Shown: positions 1-8,645, counted from the first letter of the stretch. The stretch: DNA of 64,000 nucleotides from JADZFO01 sp964512635 (GCA_964512635.1 CAZEJB010000003.1:62001-126000), one strand, 5' to 3'. A program made the numbers and translations. The notes: generated from the sequence alone by a model not told the origin.

Positions 1-1
1 C

Positions 2-850
2 TCAGCTCTCCGGGAAGTCGGCACCCACCGTCACCTCCTCAAAGCGGTCAAAGTCCCGGGCCAGCAGCTCCAGCTTCCCGCGCGCACCGCGTAAAGCCGC
101 CTTGCCCAGAAGCAGACGCAGCGGCGGCTCGGGGCCATTCACGGCTTCAATGATCGCATGGGCGGCGCGGACCGGATCGCCGGCCTGGTTACCGCTGTTG
201 CGGCGGAGGTTTGTCCGGTTGGCCCCGGCCGTCTCGGCATAATCCCCTATGACCACTTCACTTTCGTTGGCCGACCTGCCGGCCCAGTCAGTCCTGAAAC
301 CGCTGGGTTCAACGATCGTGACACCGATCCCAAGCGGAGAGACTTCCTTCCAGAGAGCCTCGGATAGACCCTCCACCGCGTACTTGGTGGCATTGTAGAA
401 GCCAACTGCCGGGAAACTCGACAGGCCGCCGATTGATGAAATGTTGACAATGTGACCACTGCGGCGCTGGCGCATACCGGGCAGAACCAGCTGGGTCATG
501 CGCGCGAGGCCCCAGAAGTTAATCTCGAACATCCGCCGCACTTCTTCATCCTCGCTCTCCTCAACCGCGGCAAAGTAGCCGATCCCGGCGTTGTTGACCA
601 GGACATCGATCCGGCCAAAATGCGCTTCTGCCTGCTCAACAGCCTGGCGGCACTGCTCTTGGCTGGTCACGTCGAGCGGCAGAAGCAGGGCCTTGCCTGC
701 TGAGGCGGCTTCGCCAAACTCCTCCAGGCTAGCAGTATCCCGAGCGGTAATGGCGACCCGCTGGCCACCGACCAGCAGTTGCCGGGCCAGTTCGCGGCCA
801 AACCCAGTTGAGCAGCCGGTGATAAACCAGACTTTTTCGTGTTGAGGCAT
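2..850 (-). CDS. short-chain dehydrogenase/reductase (SDR)
   Basis: This encodes a 282-residue classical SDR oxidoreductase, which would oxidise or reduce an alcohol/carbonyl with NAD(P)H in the cytoplasm; the substrate is unknown. The Rossmann glycine motif TGCSTGFG is at residues 11-18, the structural NNAG at 86-89, and the catalytic Ser-Tyr-Lys set is at S138/S139, Y152 and K156 (YNATK). An open frame extends upstream to 922, but the ATG at 850 is preceded by AGGAG at a good distance, so that start is preferred. The stop codon lies on bases 2-4, so the gene is complete. It is not in an obvious operon with the downstream-lying secreted protein gene, about 140 bases away. The family is certain, the substrate is not. 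Confidence 0.9.
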   Translation of the reverse strand: MPQHEKVWFITGCSTGFGRELARQLLVGGQRVAITARDTASLEEFGEAASAGKALLLPLDVTSQEQCRQAVEQAEAHFGRIDVLVNNAGIGYFAAVEESEDEEVRRMFEINFWGLARMTQLVLPGMRQRRSGHIVNISSIGGLSSFPAVGFYNATKYAVEGLSEALWKEVSPLGIGVTIVEPSGFRTDWAGRSANESEVVIGDYAETAGANRTNLRRNSGNQAGDPVRAAHAIIEAVNGPEPPLRLLLGKAALRGARGKLELLARDFDRFEEVTVGADFPES

Positions 851-986
851 ATCTTCTCCTGCAGGGGAAAGGATGAGGCTGACTGCGGCGCCAGCGCGCT
901 GCATTAGCTTAAGGTTAATCAATACCTATCCAGATCCTGGTTTCACTTACTTCAATCTGGTGAGCGAGACAACGCCGCAGCGATTA

Positions 987-2873
987 CTAGTTGTCTGAGC
1001 CGAAGAAGCGTCTCATAGCTGCAAAATAGAATCCCAGAAATGGATCTGTTGGCTGTTTGCTGAAGCCGGTTCGGGCGCGATAGGCCCACTTCAGACTGGC
1101 GACGGGCTCGTTTCCATTTGGGCCGTAACGCTCAAGTTCTTCCGGTGTCATCTGCCACATTGAGGCCCCGTGATCGTAAAGCCAGCAGTAGCGAGCCTCA
1201 GGTAGCGCTTCGTGCATTGCCTGCAGCTGGGCATAGAAATGGTCAGCCCGGTATTTGGCCGACTTGTCGGCGTAGGCGCTGCCAAGGTCCTGGTCGCCGA
1301 AGATCTCCGGCCTGCCCGCCCAGTGCGCCTGTACCGACTTGCTTTCTACTCGCCGCCAGAAGGCGGTCGGGGCGGGATTCAGTGCCAGGTTGCGCCGGTG
1401 GTCCCAGTCGATCCCGTGGGTTTCGCTATGCGCGTCGAGCGCCGCCCTCGCGGCATTGGCCTCATCCTGGACGATCCTGCTTAGATTGAAACCAGCCAGT
1501 TTATAGCTGGTCTGGCTGCGCTCCTCGCCAATAATCAGGTTGTCGGCTGCATTTCTGCTGCCAGCGGCCATGCCGGCAAACCAGTCCCCATAGAAGCGGT
1601 AGTTCGGGCTGTCATGGCGCGCCAGATGGGGAAGGAGGATTACTGTAAGGTCTGGATACTCCTCCTCCAACTTTTGCATCAACTGTTTTCCACGCTCAAA
1701 AACCCGATTGGCGGTGGCCGCCTCATCATGCACGGATTGCGCATAGAAACCCAGCATTGTGCGGGGCTGCTTCTTGGATATCACCGGCTCCATGTCCAGG
1801 ACCAGGCCACGCAGACCGCACTCGCGGGCATACCGGGCCATGCTGCCGAAGCTCTTGATCAGGCTGTTCCAGGCTGCGTCGTCAAAGACATCCGAAAAGT
1901 CCGGGCCATTGCCACGACGGTTTTGAATGATCAGGAAATTCTCACCAATGCCGGCTTGTTTTAGTCGCCGAATGCAGTCCTTGAAAGCCTCCAAGTCGGC
2001 GGCGCTGGCCGGGTTGTCGCCAAACAATAGCTGTCCGTGGTCAAACATGAAGCCGTCCAGCCCGGTGAGTGCCCACTCGTTAGCATGGTCGGCCGCATAG
2101 GCCGGGTTCATCGTGCTGTAGGAAAGCAGCCGGGTAGGGGAGTCGAGCGGCCTGATGGAGTCAAGGTCAGGTCTCAGTTCCAGAAGCTCGAGCTCATCAA
2201 AGGCTACGCTGCCTTTGGCACCGTTGTATACGAGATAGAGATCCACTGTCTTGATGGCCTTGGCCCTGCCGGGTTCATTTTTCACATACGCCGGCCAGAT
2301 ATAGCCGCTGAGGTGCAGCCAGCCGCCCGGCTTGCCATCAAGATCCTGGGCGTCGCCCTGCTTTCCAAAGAAAGCAGACTGAGTGCTCTCGCTCCCGTCC
2401 ACATAGGTGATGCGAAACTGGGCACCATAAGTCAGCGCCTGCTTGCCGCGTCCCCTGGGAGCTTTTAGCTCTCGACTGTAAAGCGAGAAAAAGAGAGGTT
2501 GCGCGGTGTCCTGGTTGAGCTCAAGGCGCTGATGCGCGCCGCAGCCGCTGGCCAGCTGCGGGTTGGCGATTACAAGTGCGGCGCTGCCTTCCATCCCGGC
2601 GTCGTTGTCGCGCAGGTATCCTTGTTCAATCTCCTGAGGCCAGCTCTCCCAGTTTGCCGCGCGCTTGCCACGCCCTGCCTCCTCGAAACCGGAGTTCAGC
2701 AATCCTGCGGACTGCCCTGGGAAAACAGCTTCGTTTCCGCCTGACGCTTTGGCGGTGCCGGATGCGAGTACAAGAAGATACAGAGATGCAGACAGGGAAA
2801 AGGCTGCAAGGACTTGTTTGTAAATGTCCAGGGAAGGTCGGCGCTTGCTTGCAGCAAAGTGGAAATTCGGCAT
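987..2873 (-). CDS. secreted protein with jelly-roll-like N-terminus and possible TIM-barrel hydrolase domain
   Basis: This is a 628-residue protein that I do not recognise with certainty. Residues about 18-45 form a hydrophobic signal peptide (ending near ASGTAKASG). Residues about 60-240 look like a beta-sandwich of the carbohydrate-binding type (many aromatic and acidic residues, ending VAFDELELLEL). Residues about 250-600 resemble a (beta/alpha)8 barrel: the LDGFMFDHGQL, LVLDMEPV and VILLPHLARH strands carry acidic or His residues at strand ends, and aromatic motifs such as YCWLYDHGASMWQMT near the end could line a sugar site. A glycoside hydrolase-like role outside the cytoplasm is an inference. 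There is no clear ribosome binding site at the ATG at 2873, and a TAGACT-like box is about 37 bases upstream. It stands alone beside tRNA-Gly. Confidence 0.6.
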   Translation of the reverse strand: MPNFHFAASKRRPSLDIYKQVLAAFSLSASLYLLVLASGTAKASGGNEAVFPGQSAGLLNSGFEEAGRGKRAANWESWPQEIEQGYLRDNDAGMEGSAALVIANPQLASGCGAHQRLELNQDTAQPLFFSLYSRELKAPRGRGKQALTYGAQFRITYVDGSESTQSAFFGKQGDAQDLDGKPGGWLHLSGYIWPAYVKNEPGRAKAIKTVDLYLVYNGAKGSVAFDELELLELRPDLDSIRPLDSPTRLLSYSTMNPAYAADHANEWALTGLDGFMFDHGQLLFGDNPASAADLEAFKDCIRRLKQAGIGENFLIIQNRRGNGPDFSDVFDDAAWNSLIKSFGSMARYARECGLRGLVLDMEPVISKKQPRTMLGFYAQSVHDEAATANRVFERGKQLMQKLEEEYPDLTVILLPHLARHDSPNYRFYGDWFAGMAAGSRNAADNLIIGEERSQTSYKLAGFNLSRIVQDEANAARAALDAHSETHGIDWDHRRNLALNPAPTAFWRRVESKSVQAHWAGRPEIFGDQDLGSAYADKSAKYRADHFYAQLQAMHEALPEARYCWLYDHGASMWQMTPEELERYGPNGNEPVASLKWAYRARTGFSKQPTDPFLGFYFAAMRRFFGSDN

Positions 2874-2939
2874 GTAACTGAAGACCCCCGCGTCTGCAGT
2901 CTGTTCAGTCTAACCCCGACCGCGGCGAAGGAGATGAAG

Positions 2940-3013
2940 TGGAGCGGGAGACGGGAATCGAACCCGCGTGACCAGCTTGGAAGGCTGGAGCTTTACCATT
3001 AAGCTACTCCCGC
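2940..3013 (-). tRNA. tRNA-Gly(TCC), CCA encoded
   Basis: Read on the minus strand this folds as a normal cloverleaf: acceptor GCGGGAG/CTCCCGC (3013-3007 with 2950-2944), anticodon stem CCAGC/GCTGG around loop CTTCCAA, giving anticodon TCC, and a T arm with TTCGATT. U73 and a genomically encoded CCA occupy 2943-2940. A TATAAT box lies at 3026-3031, 12 bases before the mature 5' end. It is the only one of the five tRNA genes in the window with an encoded CCA. Confidence 0.97.
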
Positions 3014-3145
3014 GCGCGGACCAGCATTATACCCGCGACTCGCCCCAGCTTGAAGCAGGAGTTGCTTCAAGCTGCAGTTCTAGTGTCCAGCAAGTCAGCT
3101 CAAGTCGTTCACCATCTGCCAAAGCCGTGCCAGACCTGCTATCGT

Positions 3146-5344
3146 ATGCCAGTGTCATTTCAGCGCAAGGAAGCAACTATCCCGGACCTCATGCAGAGCG
3201 TGCGCCGCACGGTTCACGCACGCATGGCCCGTCCCGGCCAGGATCAACGCCTTGAGGGTCCGCTGTTCACGTTTCTGATCGGGGCCGGCTTCAGCCTTTC
3301 CGCCGGCGTGCCTTCAACCGGTCACCTGACCAGCGCACTTGAGTTGTTCAGGCACTGGATCGACAAGCTTGACCGCGGGGAAGTGCTAGATGACAACGCC
3401 GACCCCCCGGAGAGACTTGACTGGGAACATATCTTTGAAGTAACACGTAGCCGTCCTCCCGGACCGGCTTCCAGTTACTACGAGCTGATGGATCAGGTCC
3501 TGCCGCTGCCCCCTGCGCGCCATGACTTCATTACTGCTGCAATTCAATGGGCCGCCAACAGCCATCTGCAAATGACGGAAGAGAGCATCCTGCTTGCTGC
3601 GATTCTGATCGCTGGATCGCGAGGATTCTCGGGCAGCATCAGGCCGACGCAGGAGTCGCCCCTGGCCACGAGCTTTGCGCGTCATGTCTTCACCACGAAC
3701 TTTGACGAGCTGATGCCGCTGACTTTTTACATCGGCAACCGCCCGGCGGATATCGTGGACAGTGTCAGCTATCGCATGATTGACGACACGCCGGAGTTTC
3801 CAACTGTCGTATATCTGCACGGCAGGCACCTGCACTATGACCTCAAGAACACGCCCGAAGAGCTAAAGTACCGCTATCTGGGGGAAGAAGGCCATCAGGC
3901 GGATCTCTTTGCGCAGTTTCGCCGGGTTCTGCGCCGGACCGGCCTGATCGTCATTGGTTACAGCGGTGCAGAGGATCGGGTCATGGAAGTCATTGAGGAC
4001 GCTCTCAATGATCCGCACAGCCTGCCCTATGGGCTCTGGTGGAGCGGATACAGCAGTCGTGAAAGCCTCAGCCGCCGCGCCCAGCAGCTGATCGATAACT
4101 CCCCGCGCGCCGCCTATATCCTTCCTGCCGCTGGCGAGAAGCTGCCGGCTCTCAGGGTGATGGAGCAGATCTGCGAAGGGGTCGGGCTGGATTCACTTGA
4201 AGCGCGGATTGACTGGGTTGACCGGGCCCAGCGTATCTCTCGTGCGACTGAGCCACTTTTGACCCAGGCCCTCGAGTCAATTCGCGCCTTTCTGCGCGAG
4301 GCACGCCAGACATACTTTCATAACTATTCCGTCAGTGCCCTGGAAGAAGCCATGCGCGTCTGGGACCGCCGCATGCGCGGCTTTGTTGAAAAGGTCCAGG
4401 ACATCCAGCCGCAGCTCGCAGCAGAAGTCCTGAACATCGTCAGCCTGATCCTGCGGCACATCCGCCGGCTCGATGACGCGCTGGATGCTGCCAACCTGAC
4501 CCTGGCGATAGCAAGCAAGTACGGTCTGGACGCCGAAGCCGCGGACGCCCACTGGCACCTGTCCCAGCTTGCTCTGCGTGAAGGCCAGGATGAAAAGGCC
4601 GAGCAGCATATGCAGCTCGCACTGGAACACGCGACTCGCGCCGATTATGCGATTCCGGCCGGCAACGCTCACTTCGGGCTTGGTGATCTGGCCTTGAAAG
4701 CGGGGCGAGCGCTTGACGCCCTGCAGCACTATCAGGCCGCCCTTGAGCGCCACGAGCACATTGGCGATACGCTGGGGGTGGCTAACGGCTATGAAGCCGA
4801 GGGTGACGTGTACCTGCAGCTGCGCAGGCTGCCAGAAGCGCAGGCCAGCTACGAGCGGGCTCTCGAGCTGCATCGTGAAGCAAAGAGTTCACTGGGGGAA
4901 GCGAATGATCTGCAAGGATTAAGCGCCGTAGCTCTGCTTTTGGGTCAGACTGAACTGGGCGTCAACCTGTACCACCAGGTCGAAGAAATCATGACCAGAA
5001 TTGCTGCTCCGGACGACCAGGCTGACGTCCATCTCAATCATGCCGCCTACCAGCTCCTGGCGGGCAATCGTGAGCCGGCCATTGCGGCTCTTCAAAAGGC
5101 CCGGGAAATCCATCCATCGCGCCAGTGTGATCTGCTGCTGGCGCATGCCAACTGGCTCGGTGGTGACCGGAGGGTGCTTGGCGAGTACCGCAGAATCCTG
5201 GAGGAAAAGGGCCCGCTGGAGAAGGACGAAATGCTCTATCTGGAGCAGCTCATTGCTGCGGGTAGGACATCCCGGGAAGACGTTGAAGAGCTGCTGCGGG
5301 AACTAAACCAGGGCGAGATGTTTGCGGATCCGTCACCCGGCTAA
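3146..5344 (+). CDS. SIR2-like domain protein with C-terminal TPR repeats, candidate anti-phage NADase
   Basis: The N-terminal half is a SIR2-like NAD-binding domain: GAGFSLSAGVPS (nucleotide-binding loop), TTNFDEL (catalytic Asn), YLHGRH (catalytic His) and GYSGAEDRVM close the fold. This is the SIR2_2 type seen in bacterial defence proteins that destroy NAD, rather than the protein deacetylase type, because no zinc-binding cysteines are visible. The second half, from roughly residue 350 on, is built of helical repeats with TPR signatures (for example ALQHYQAALERHEHIGDTLG and AQASYERALELHREAKSSLG), likely for sensing or oligomerising. The open frame reaches back to a TTG at 3050; ATGs at 3146 and 3191 are both possible and neither has a strong ribosome binding site. 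It stands alone between tRNA genes, a common site for defence genes. Defence function is an inference from the family. Confidence 0.8.
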   Translation: MPVSFQRKEATIPDLMQSVRRTVHARMARPGQDQRLEGPLFTFLIGAGFSLSAGVPSTGHLTSALELFRHWIDKLDRGEVLDDNADPPERLDWEHIFEVTRSRPPGPASSYYELMDQVLPLPPARHDFITAAIQWAANSHLQMTEESILLAAILIAGSRGFSGSIRPTQESPLATSFARHVFTTNFDELMPLTFYIGNRPADIVDSVSYRMIDDTPEFPTVVYLHGRHLHYDLKNTPEELKYRYLGEEGHQADLFAQFRRVLRRTGLIVIGYSGAEDRVMEVIEDALNDPHSLPYGLWWSGYSSRESLSRRAQQLIDNSPRAAYILPAAGEKLPALRVMEQICEGVGLDSLEARIDWVDRAQRISRATEPLLTQALESIRAFLREARQTYFHNYSVSALEEAMRVWDRRMRGFVEKVQDIQPQLAAEVLNIVSLILRHIRRLDDALDAANLTLAIASKYGLDAEAADAHWHLSQLALREGQDEKAEQHMQLALEHATRADYAIPAGNAHFGLGDLALKAGRALDALQHYQAALERHEHIGDTLGVANGYEAEGDVYLQLRRLPEAQASYERALELHREAKSSLGEANDLQGLSAVALLLGQTELGVNLYHQVEEIMTRIAAPDDQADVHLNHAAYQLLAGNREPAIAALQKAREIHPSRQCDLLLAHANWLGGDRRVLGEYRRILEEKGPLEKDEMLYLEQLIAAGRTSREDVEELLRELNQGEMFADPSPG

Positions 5345-5466
5345 TCTCAGACAGACTGTTCAATCTCTGCGGCGAAGCACAGGCTCAAAAGGGCAAGCAT
5401 GAGCAGGCGAAGGGAAGGCGGGGAATTGAATGACTGATCTGGCAGTGTGGGAGCCGGTGTTGAAAA

Positions 5467-5548
5467 TGGAGGGAGGTGGATTCGAACCACCGTACGCATA
5501 GCGAACAGATTTACAGTCTGCCTCCTTTAACCACTCGGACATCCCTCC
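5467..5548 (-). tRNA. tRNA-Tyr(GTA)
   Basis: The minus strand folds as a class II tRNA with a long variable arm: acceptor GGAGGGA/TCCCTCC (5548-5542 with 5474-5468), anticodon loop CTGTAAA giving GTA, and T arm GGTGG/CCACC around TTCGAAT. The discriminator is A73 at 5467. CCA is not encoded. Confidence 0.96.
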
Positions 5549-5631
5549 ACATTTCAAAGACAGGCATCCATTGATACCCGCTGTTGTCCGTCTTGCAATC
5601 GAAACCACTGCCGCGATTTCAAGAGGAAGAA

Positions 5632-5704
5632 AGCCGGCGATCCGGCTCGAACGGACGACCTGCTGATTACAAATCAGCTGCTCTGCCAACTGAGCTACGC
5701 CGGC
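5632..5704 (-). tRNA. tRNA-Thr(TGT)
   Basis: Minus-strand cloverleaf with acceptor GCCGGCG/CGCCGGC (5704-5698 with 5639-5633), D arm TAGCTCAGTTGGCAGAGC, anticodon loop TTTGTAA giving TGT, and T-loop TTCGAGC. The discriminator is U73 and CCA is not encoded. A TAGAAT box (5719-5724, minus strand) is 14 bases upstream. It lies 84 bases upstream of tRNA-Tyr on the same strand, so the two may be co-transcribed. Confidence 0.96.
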
Positions 5705-5826
5705 GTGTCAGACAGGGATTCTAAAGATACCCGCAAAATAACGGGCTGTCAACAGCTTTGAGCAACTGTGGGGGCAGCCCTGCCGGGGGCCCGGCTCACA
5801 AGACTTGAATTTATCTGCCTGAGCGC

Positions 5827-5832
5827 TAAAAT
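5827..5832 (+). promoter_or_regulatory. TAAAAT -10 box of the small lipoprotein gene
   Basis: TAAAAT is followed after six bases by GTG at 5839, which is in frame with the lipoprotein gene. Transcription should start at about 5839, giving either a leaderless GTG start or a 39-base leader before the ATG at 5878. Confidence 0.5.
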
Positions 5833-5877
5833 CCTTCGGTGGCCCTTGCGGCCAATCTTGAGCAGACTGGAGAAACA

Positions 5878-6081
5878 ATGATGCGCCACCTGATTGCACT
5901 CGTCACTGTGCTTGCCTTGCTGCAGATAGCCGGCTGCAACGAAGCCGCTGACACAGCCGAAACGACGGAGCGCGGCGGAGCTAATGCTGTCGGCGTTGCC
6001 GAGAAGATGAGCGGCGGTACAGTCGGAGATGCCGATGCTGATTCGGGCGAAAGCAGCGACAGCGCTGAGGGTGGCGAGTAA
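5878..6081 (+). CDS. small lipoprotein
   Basis: This 67-residue protein has a lipoprotein signal peptide: a short basic start (MMRH), a hydrophobic stretch and the lipobox IAGC with the modified Cys at residue 20. The mature part is only about 47 residues, acidic, rich in Glu, Asp, Ser and Gly, and has no recognisable domain. The start at 5878 has GGAG nine bases upstream and gives a signal peptide of usual length; an in-frame GTG at 5839 would add 13 residues and fits the leaderless promoter pattern seen elsewhere in the window. The protein would be anchored in the inner or outer membrane. Its function is unknown. Confidence 0.65.
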   Translation: MMRHLIALVTVLALLQIAGCNEAADTAETTERGGANAVGVAEKMSGGTVGDADADSGESSDSAEGGE

Positions 6082-6205
6082 CTCTTGCGGCTATTCAACC
6101 TCGTTTTGCCGCGTATTCAATAATACGTGCAAAGCCTGGCCAGCGGCGTTATACTCAGGTGTAGCGCCAAGCGCACTGCAAGTTCTTATCTCGGAGGAAG
6201 CGAAG

Positions 6206-6559
6206 GTGGAAATCTCCGTCTATGGCGCGGCTGGTTGCCCGCGAATGGCCATGGTAACTGAGTTCATCTCTGCCGGCGGGGCTCAGGTCCGGCAGCGAGA
6301 TATTGAGAGCGAGCCTCTCAGCCAGGATTTGCTTGAGCGCCTCATTGCCTTTGAGCAGGACCTTGAGTTCAGTTCAGATTCAGATAACCCTGCCGCGTTG
6401 CCCGTCAGCGGGCAGGATGCGTCTCCCGACACTGAAATTGCCAGGCTGCGCCAGCTGCTGAGGGATCGTCCATCGACCTTGTCGATTCCTCTGGCTGTAC
6501 GCGGGTCACGAGTGGTGCTGGCTTCCAGCACGGACCGGATCCAGAGCCTGATGTACTAA
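6206..6559 (+). CDS. glutaredoxin-like protein
   Basis: This 117-residue protein starts ISVYGAAGCPRMAMVTEFI, which matches the first strand and active-site helix of the glutaredoxin/thioredoxin fold, with a single active-site-like Cys in GCPRM rather than CxxC. The cis-Pro equivalent would be in LSIPLAVRGSRVVL. A middle section (about residues 50-80) is longer and more polar than in normal glutaredoxins. A monothiol redox or adaptor role in the cytoplasm is likely, but the target is unknown. The GTG at 6206 is chosen because GGAGGA (6193-6198) lies just upstream. A TTATACT box near 6150 may be the promoter, and a strong terminator follows at 6619. Confidence 0.6.
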   Translation: MEISVYGAAGCPRMAMVTEFISAGGAQVRQRDIESEPLSQDLLERLIAFEQDLEFSSDSDNPAALPVSGQDASPDTEIARLRQLLRDRPSTLSIPLAVRGSRVVLASSTDRIQSLMY

Positions 6560-6618
6560 ACCCCGCTGCGCGGGTGGCCAAAAGAGGCCAGTTGCTTACT
6601 GGAGGGCCAGCAATCATT

Positions 6619-6649
6619 GGCGCCACTGACAAGGTGGCGCCTGTTTTTT
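6619..6649 (+). terminator. rho-independent terminator
   Basis: A perfect 8-bp stem GGCGCCAC/GTGGCGCC (6619-6626 with 6634-6641) with a 7-base loop is followed by TGTTTTTT. It ends the glutaredoxin-like transcript. Confidence 0.88.
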
Positions 6650-6734
6650 GTTTCGTCAGGTTCTTTGCCGCTACCGCTGGCCGGCAGCAGACCTATCTGC
6701 CGCTAATGAAGCCCCCCCTGGTGTGCTGTGCCGT

Positions 6735-7436
6735 CTACTGCAGAAGCGGTAGCACTGAGGGCAGGTCTGCCACTGCCTCCAGGGTCGCCATCGGCACATC
6801 GTTGTGATAGCGGGGCTGCTGGATTCGGTAGGGTTCAGCAAGCACCCGAACCGTTTTCATACTTACCCGGTTGGCCGGCCAGATGTCGTTGTCGAGCCGG
6901 TCCCCGACCATAGCTGTTTCAGCAGGCAAGACCCCAAGCGCCGAGCAAGTGTTGACGAAGAGTCGCGTATCAGGCTTATAGAGACTTTCCCGGGCGCTGA
7001 TGCTGACGTGCTGAAAGAAACCATCTATTTGATGAAACTCCATCCAGCGTTCGGCCTCGACAAAATTCTGGCTGATTACGGCCAGCCGATAATGCGCAGC
7101 CAGTTCCTCCAGCAACTCATGTACCCCTGGAAACAGCGGGTTAAGCCGGCGAAACTCGTCCGGGTCGTGCAGATGCGACAGCACTGCCGGCACTGTACTC
7201 TTCAGCACCGCGTCGTAGTGCTCTCGGCTGCCACCGGTTATTCGCCAAATTATGCTGCGGGTCAGAGACGGGCAGTAGCTGTGAATCACTGCTGTTGCTT
7301 CGTCCAGGACGCGCTCCAGATCAACTTCGTAGCCCAGCTCATTGAGCTTGCTGACCACCAGGTTCCAGTGAAAGAGCTCGGAAGGGTAGTCGTCCCACAA
7401 CGTTGAGCCCAGATCGAAACAGATCGCCCTGATCAC
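6735..7436 (-). CDS. HAD-superfamily hydrolase
   Basis: This 233-residue protein is a haloacid dehalogenase-type phosphatase. Motif I is FDLGSTLWDD at the N-terminus (nucleophile Asp8; the usual second Asp of DxD is replaced by Gly), motif II is the Ser of VISQNF, motif III the Lys of YKPDTRLF and motif IV the acidic pair in MVGDRLDNDI. The helical cap between residues about 20 and 85 is of the C1 type. It would dephosphorylate a small metabolite in the cytoplasm. Its ATG overlaps the end of the upstream uracil-DNA glycosylase gene by four bases (ATGA), so the two are translationally coupled in one operon. The DxG form of motif I is seen in some HAD hydrolases and is not evidence of inactivation by itself. 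Confidence 0.85.
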   Translation of the reverse strand: MIRAICFDLGSTLWDDYPSELFHWNLVVSKLNELGYEVDLERVLDEATAVIHSYCPSLTRSIIWRITGGSREHYDAVLKSTVPAVLSHLHDPDEFRRLNPLFPGVHELLEELAAHYRLAVISQNFVEAERWMEFHQIDGFFQHVSISARESLYKPDTRLFVNTCSALGVLPAETAMVGDRLDNDIWPANRVSMKTVRVLAEPYRIQQPRYHNDVPMATLEAVADLPSVLPLLQ

Positions 7437-8029
7437 TGGCGCTCGCCCGCCTGCGCAGCATTGTGCATCTTCTGGGCCAGGGTCAAAGCTCCACGTATGT
7501 GCTTCTGGAAGTCCGGCAACAGATTCTGATTACGCAGGACTGCCGCTGGATGCAGCGTGGGTACAAAGGTCAAGCCGGCTTTGTTGACCGGGCGTCCCAT
7601 CACTTCGGTGATCTTCAGGTTCGGGCCAACCAGCAGGTTCAGGCTAAAGCGGCCAAGGGTGACGATCAGGCGTGGTCGCACAACCGCCAGCTGGGCATGC
7701 AGGAAGTGGCTGCAGGCGGTTATCTCCTCGGGGAGCGGATCGCGATTGCTCGGTGGCCGGCACTTTACGACGTTGCAGATGAAGACGTCCTCCTCCTGCC
7801 AGCCGGATTCCCGGATAGTGCGGCGCAAAAGCTGCCCGGAGCGCCCGACAAAGGGCCGGCCCTGCAGGTCTTCGTCGCCGCCGGGGCCTTCGCCCACAAA
7901 TGCCACCAGCGACTGGGCGGATCCCTCCCCTGGCACAGCGTTGGTCCGGCCTTCACACAGCGGACAGGCTGTGCAGACCCGCACCTGGGCGGCGATCTGC
8001 TCAAGGATGGAACTGGCGGAGTCGGGCAT
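7433..8029 (-). CDS. uracil-DNA glycosylase, family 4 (iron-sulfur)
   Basis: This 198-residue enzyme removes uracil from DNA at the start of base excision repair. It has the family-4 features: Cys19 and Cys22 in VCTACPLC with further cysteines in CNVVKC and ACSHF that hold a [4Fe-4S] cluster, the uracil-binding loop GEGPGGDEDLQGRPFVGRSG, the NRDPLPEE segment and the HPA motif in TLHPAAVLRNQ. The open frame runs upstream to 8293, but the extra 88 residues are low-complexity and unlike the family; the ATG at 8029 gives the normal length and is placed seven bases after a TAAACT box, so a leaderless mRNA is likely. The HAD phosphatase gene follows in the same operon. Confidence 0.93.
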   Translation of the reverse strand: MPDSASSILEQIAAQVRVCTACPLCEGRTNAVPGEGSAQSLVAFVGEGPGGDEDLQGRPFVGRSGQLLRRTIRESGWQEEDVFICNVVKCRPPSNRDPLPEEITACSHFLHAQLAVVRPRLIVTLGRFSLNLLVGPNLKITEVMGRPVNKAGLTFVPTLHPAAVLRNQNLLPDFQKHIRGALTLAQKMHNAAQAGERQ

Positions 8030-8036
8030 CGGAAAG

Positions 8037-8042
8037 AGTTTA
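8037..8042 (-). promoter_or_regulatory. TAAACT -10 box of the uracil-DNA glycosylase gene
   Basis: On the minus strand TAAACT is followed by seven bases and the ATG at 8029 with no ribosome binding site, the leaderless arrangement repeated across the window. Confidence 0.55.
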
Positions 8043-8105
8043 GCGTCAGTGCAGGCGCTAAAGTAGAAGCCCGGTATCAGCCGGCCAGACCAGGGAGGTA
8101 GAAGA

Positions 8106-8579
8106 ATGAAACTAATCGTCAATGGCGCACTTGTGTTGTGTCTGCTGTTCACACTGCTGCTTGGCGCCTGCGGTGGTGGTGGCGGCGGCTTCAGCGATGA
8201 TGGATCGTCGGCCGGCATGTTGACGCGAATCAACGCCGTCCGTACTGGCTCAGGCAACGCCGCACTTGTCAGCAACGCGGGCTTGCAGAGCATCGCGCAG
8301 ACGCACGCTGACTACATGGCTGGCATTACAACGCTTAAGCCGACCAATGTCGCCGGCACCGATCTGCTGATAGTTGTTCAGGACGCCGGCTTTGGTGGAA
8401 ACGGGCGGATTCTTTCCAGTGGCCAGTCCGAAGGTGAGGTCTTTACGCGTTTGCAGAACAACAGCGCCAACGCCGCGATCTTCAATGGTGCGGCCTACAC
8501 CGTCGCGGGAATCGGCTATTCCACCTCGGCCTCGAGCCAGTGGTGGTGCATCCTCGTATCAGAAACTGCGGCTCCCTAA
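8106..8579 (+). CDS. CAP/SCP-like lipoprotein
   Basis: The 157-residue product has a lipoprotein signal peptide ending LLLGAC, then a Gly/Ser linker, then a short CAP (cysteine-rich secretory/PR-1) like domain. The helix MLTRINAVRTGSGNAALVSNAGLQ followed by IAQTHADYMA matches the CAP motif with its characteristic His, and the end GIGYSTSASSQWWCILV matches the last CAP strand. It is near the lower length limit for this family and some acidic site residues are not obvious. The protein is exported and lipid-anchored; its substrate is unknown. GGAGGT (8095-8100) precedes the ATG. It is transcribed away from the uracil-DNA glycosylase gene. Confidence 0.72.
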   Translation: MKLIVNGALVLCLLFTLLLGACGGGGGGFSDDGSSAGMLTRINAVRTGSGNAALVSNAGLQSIAQTHADYMAGITTLKPTNVAGTDLLIVVQDAGFGGNGRILSSGQSEGEVFTRLQNNSANAAIFNGAAYTVAGIGYSTSASSQWWCILVSETAAP

Positions 8580-8645
8580 CTACCTGCTTCAGCCTGAAAG
8601 AGGCTGCAGGGCCGCGGTCGAGGGAGTCAACTGGAAATCCTGAAA

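Noticed and set aside
2940..5704. Genomic island with integrase at tRNA-Gly
   Set aside because: A candidate defence gene lies between tRNA genes, but there is no integrase, no duplicated tRNA end and no clear change in base composition.
8030..8293. N-terminal extension of the uracil-DNA glycosylase
   Set aside because: The extra 88 residues are Pro/Ser-rich, overlap the start of the CAP-like lipoprotein gene and are not in the family; a TAAACT box lies right before ATG 8029.
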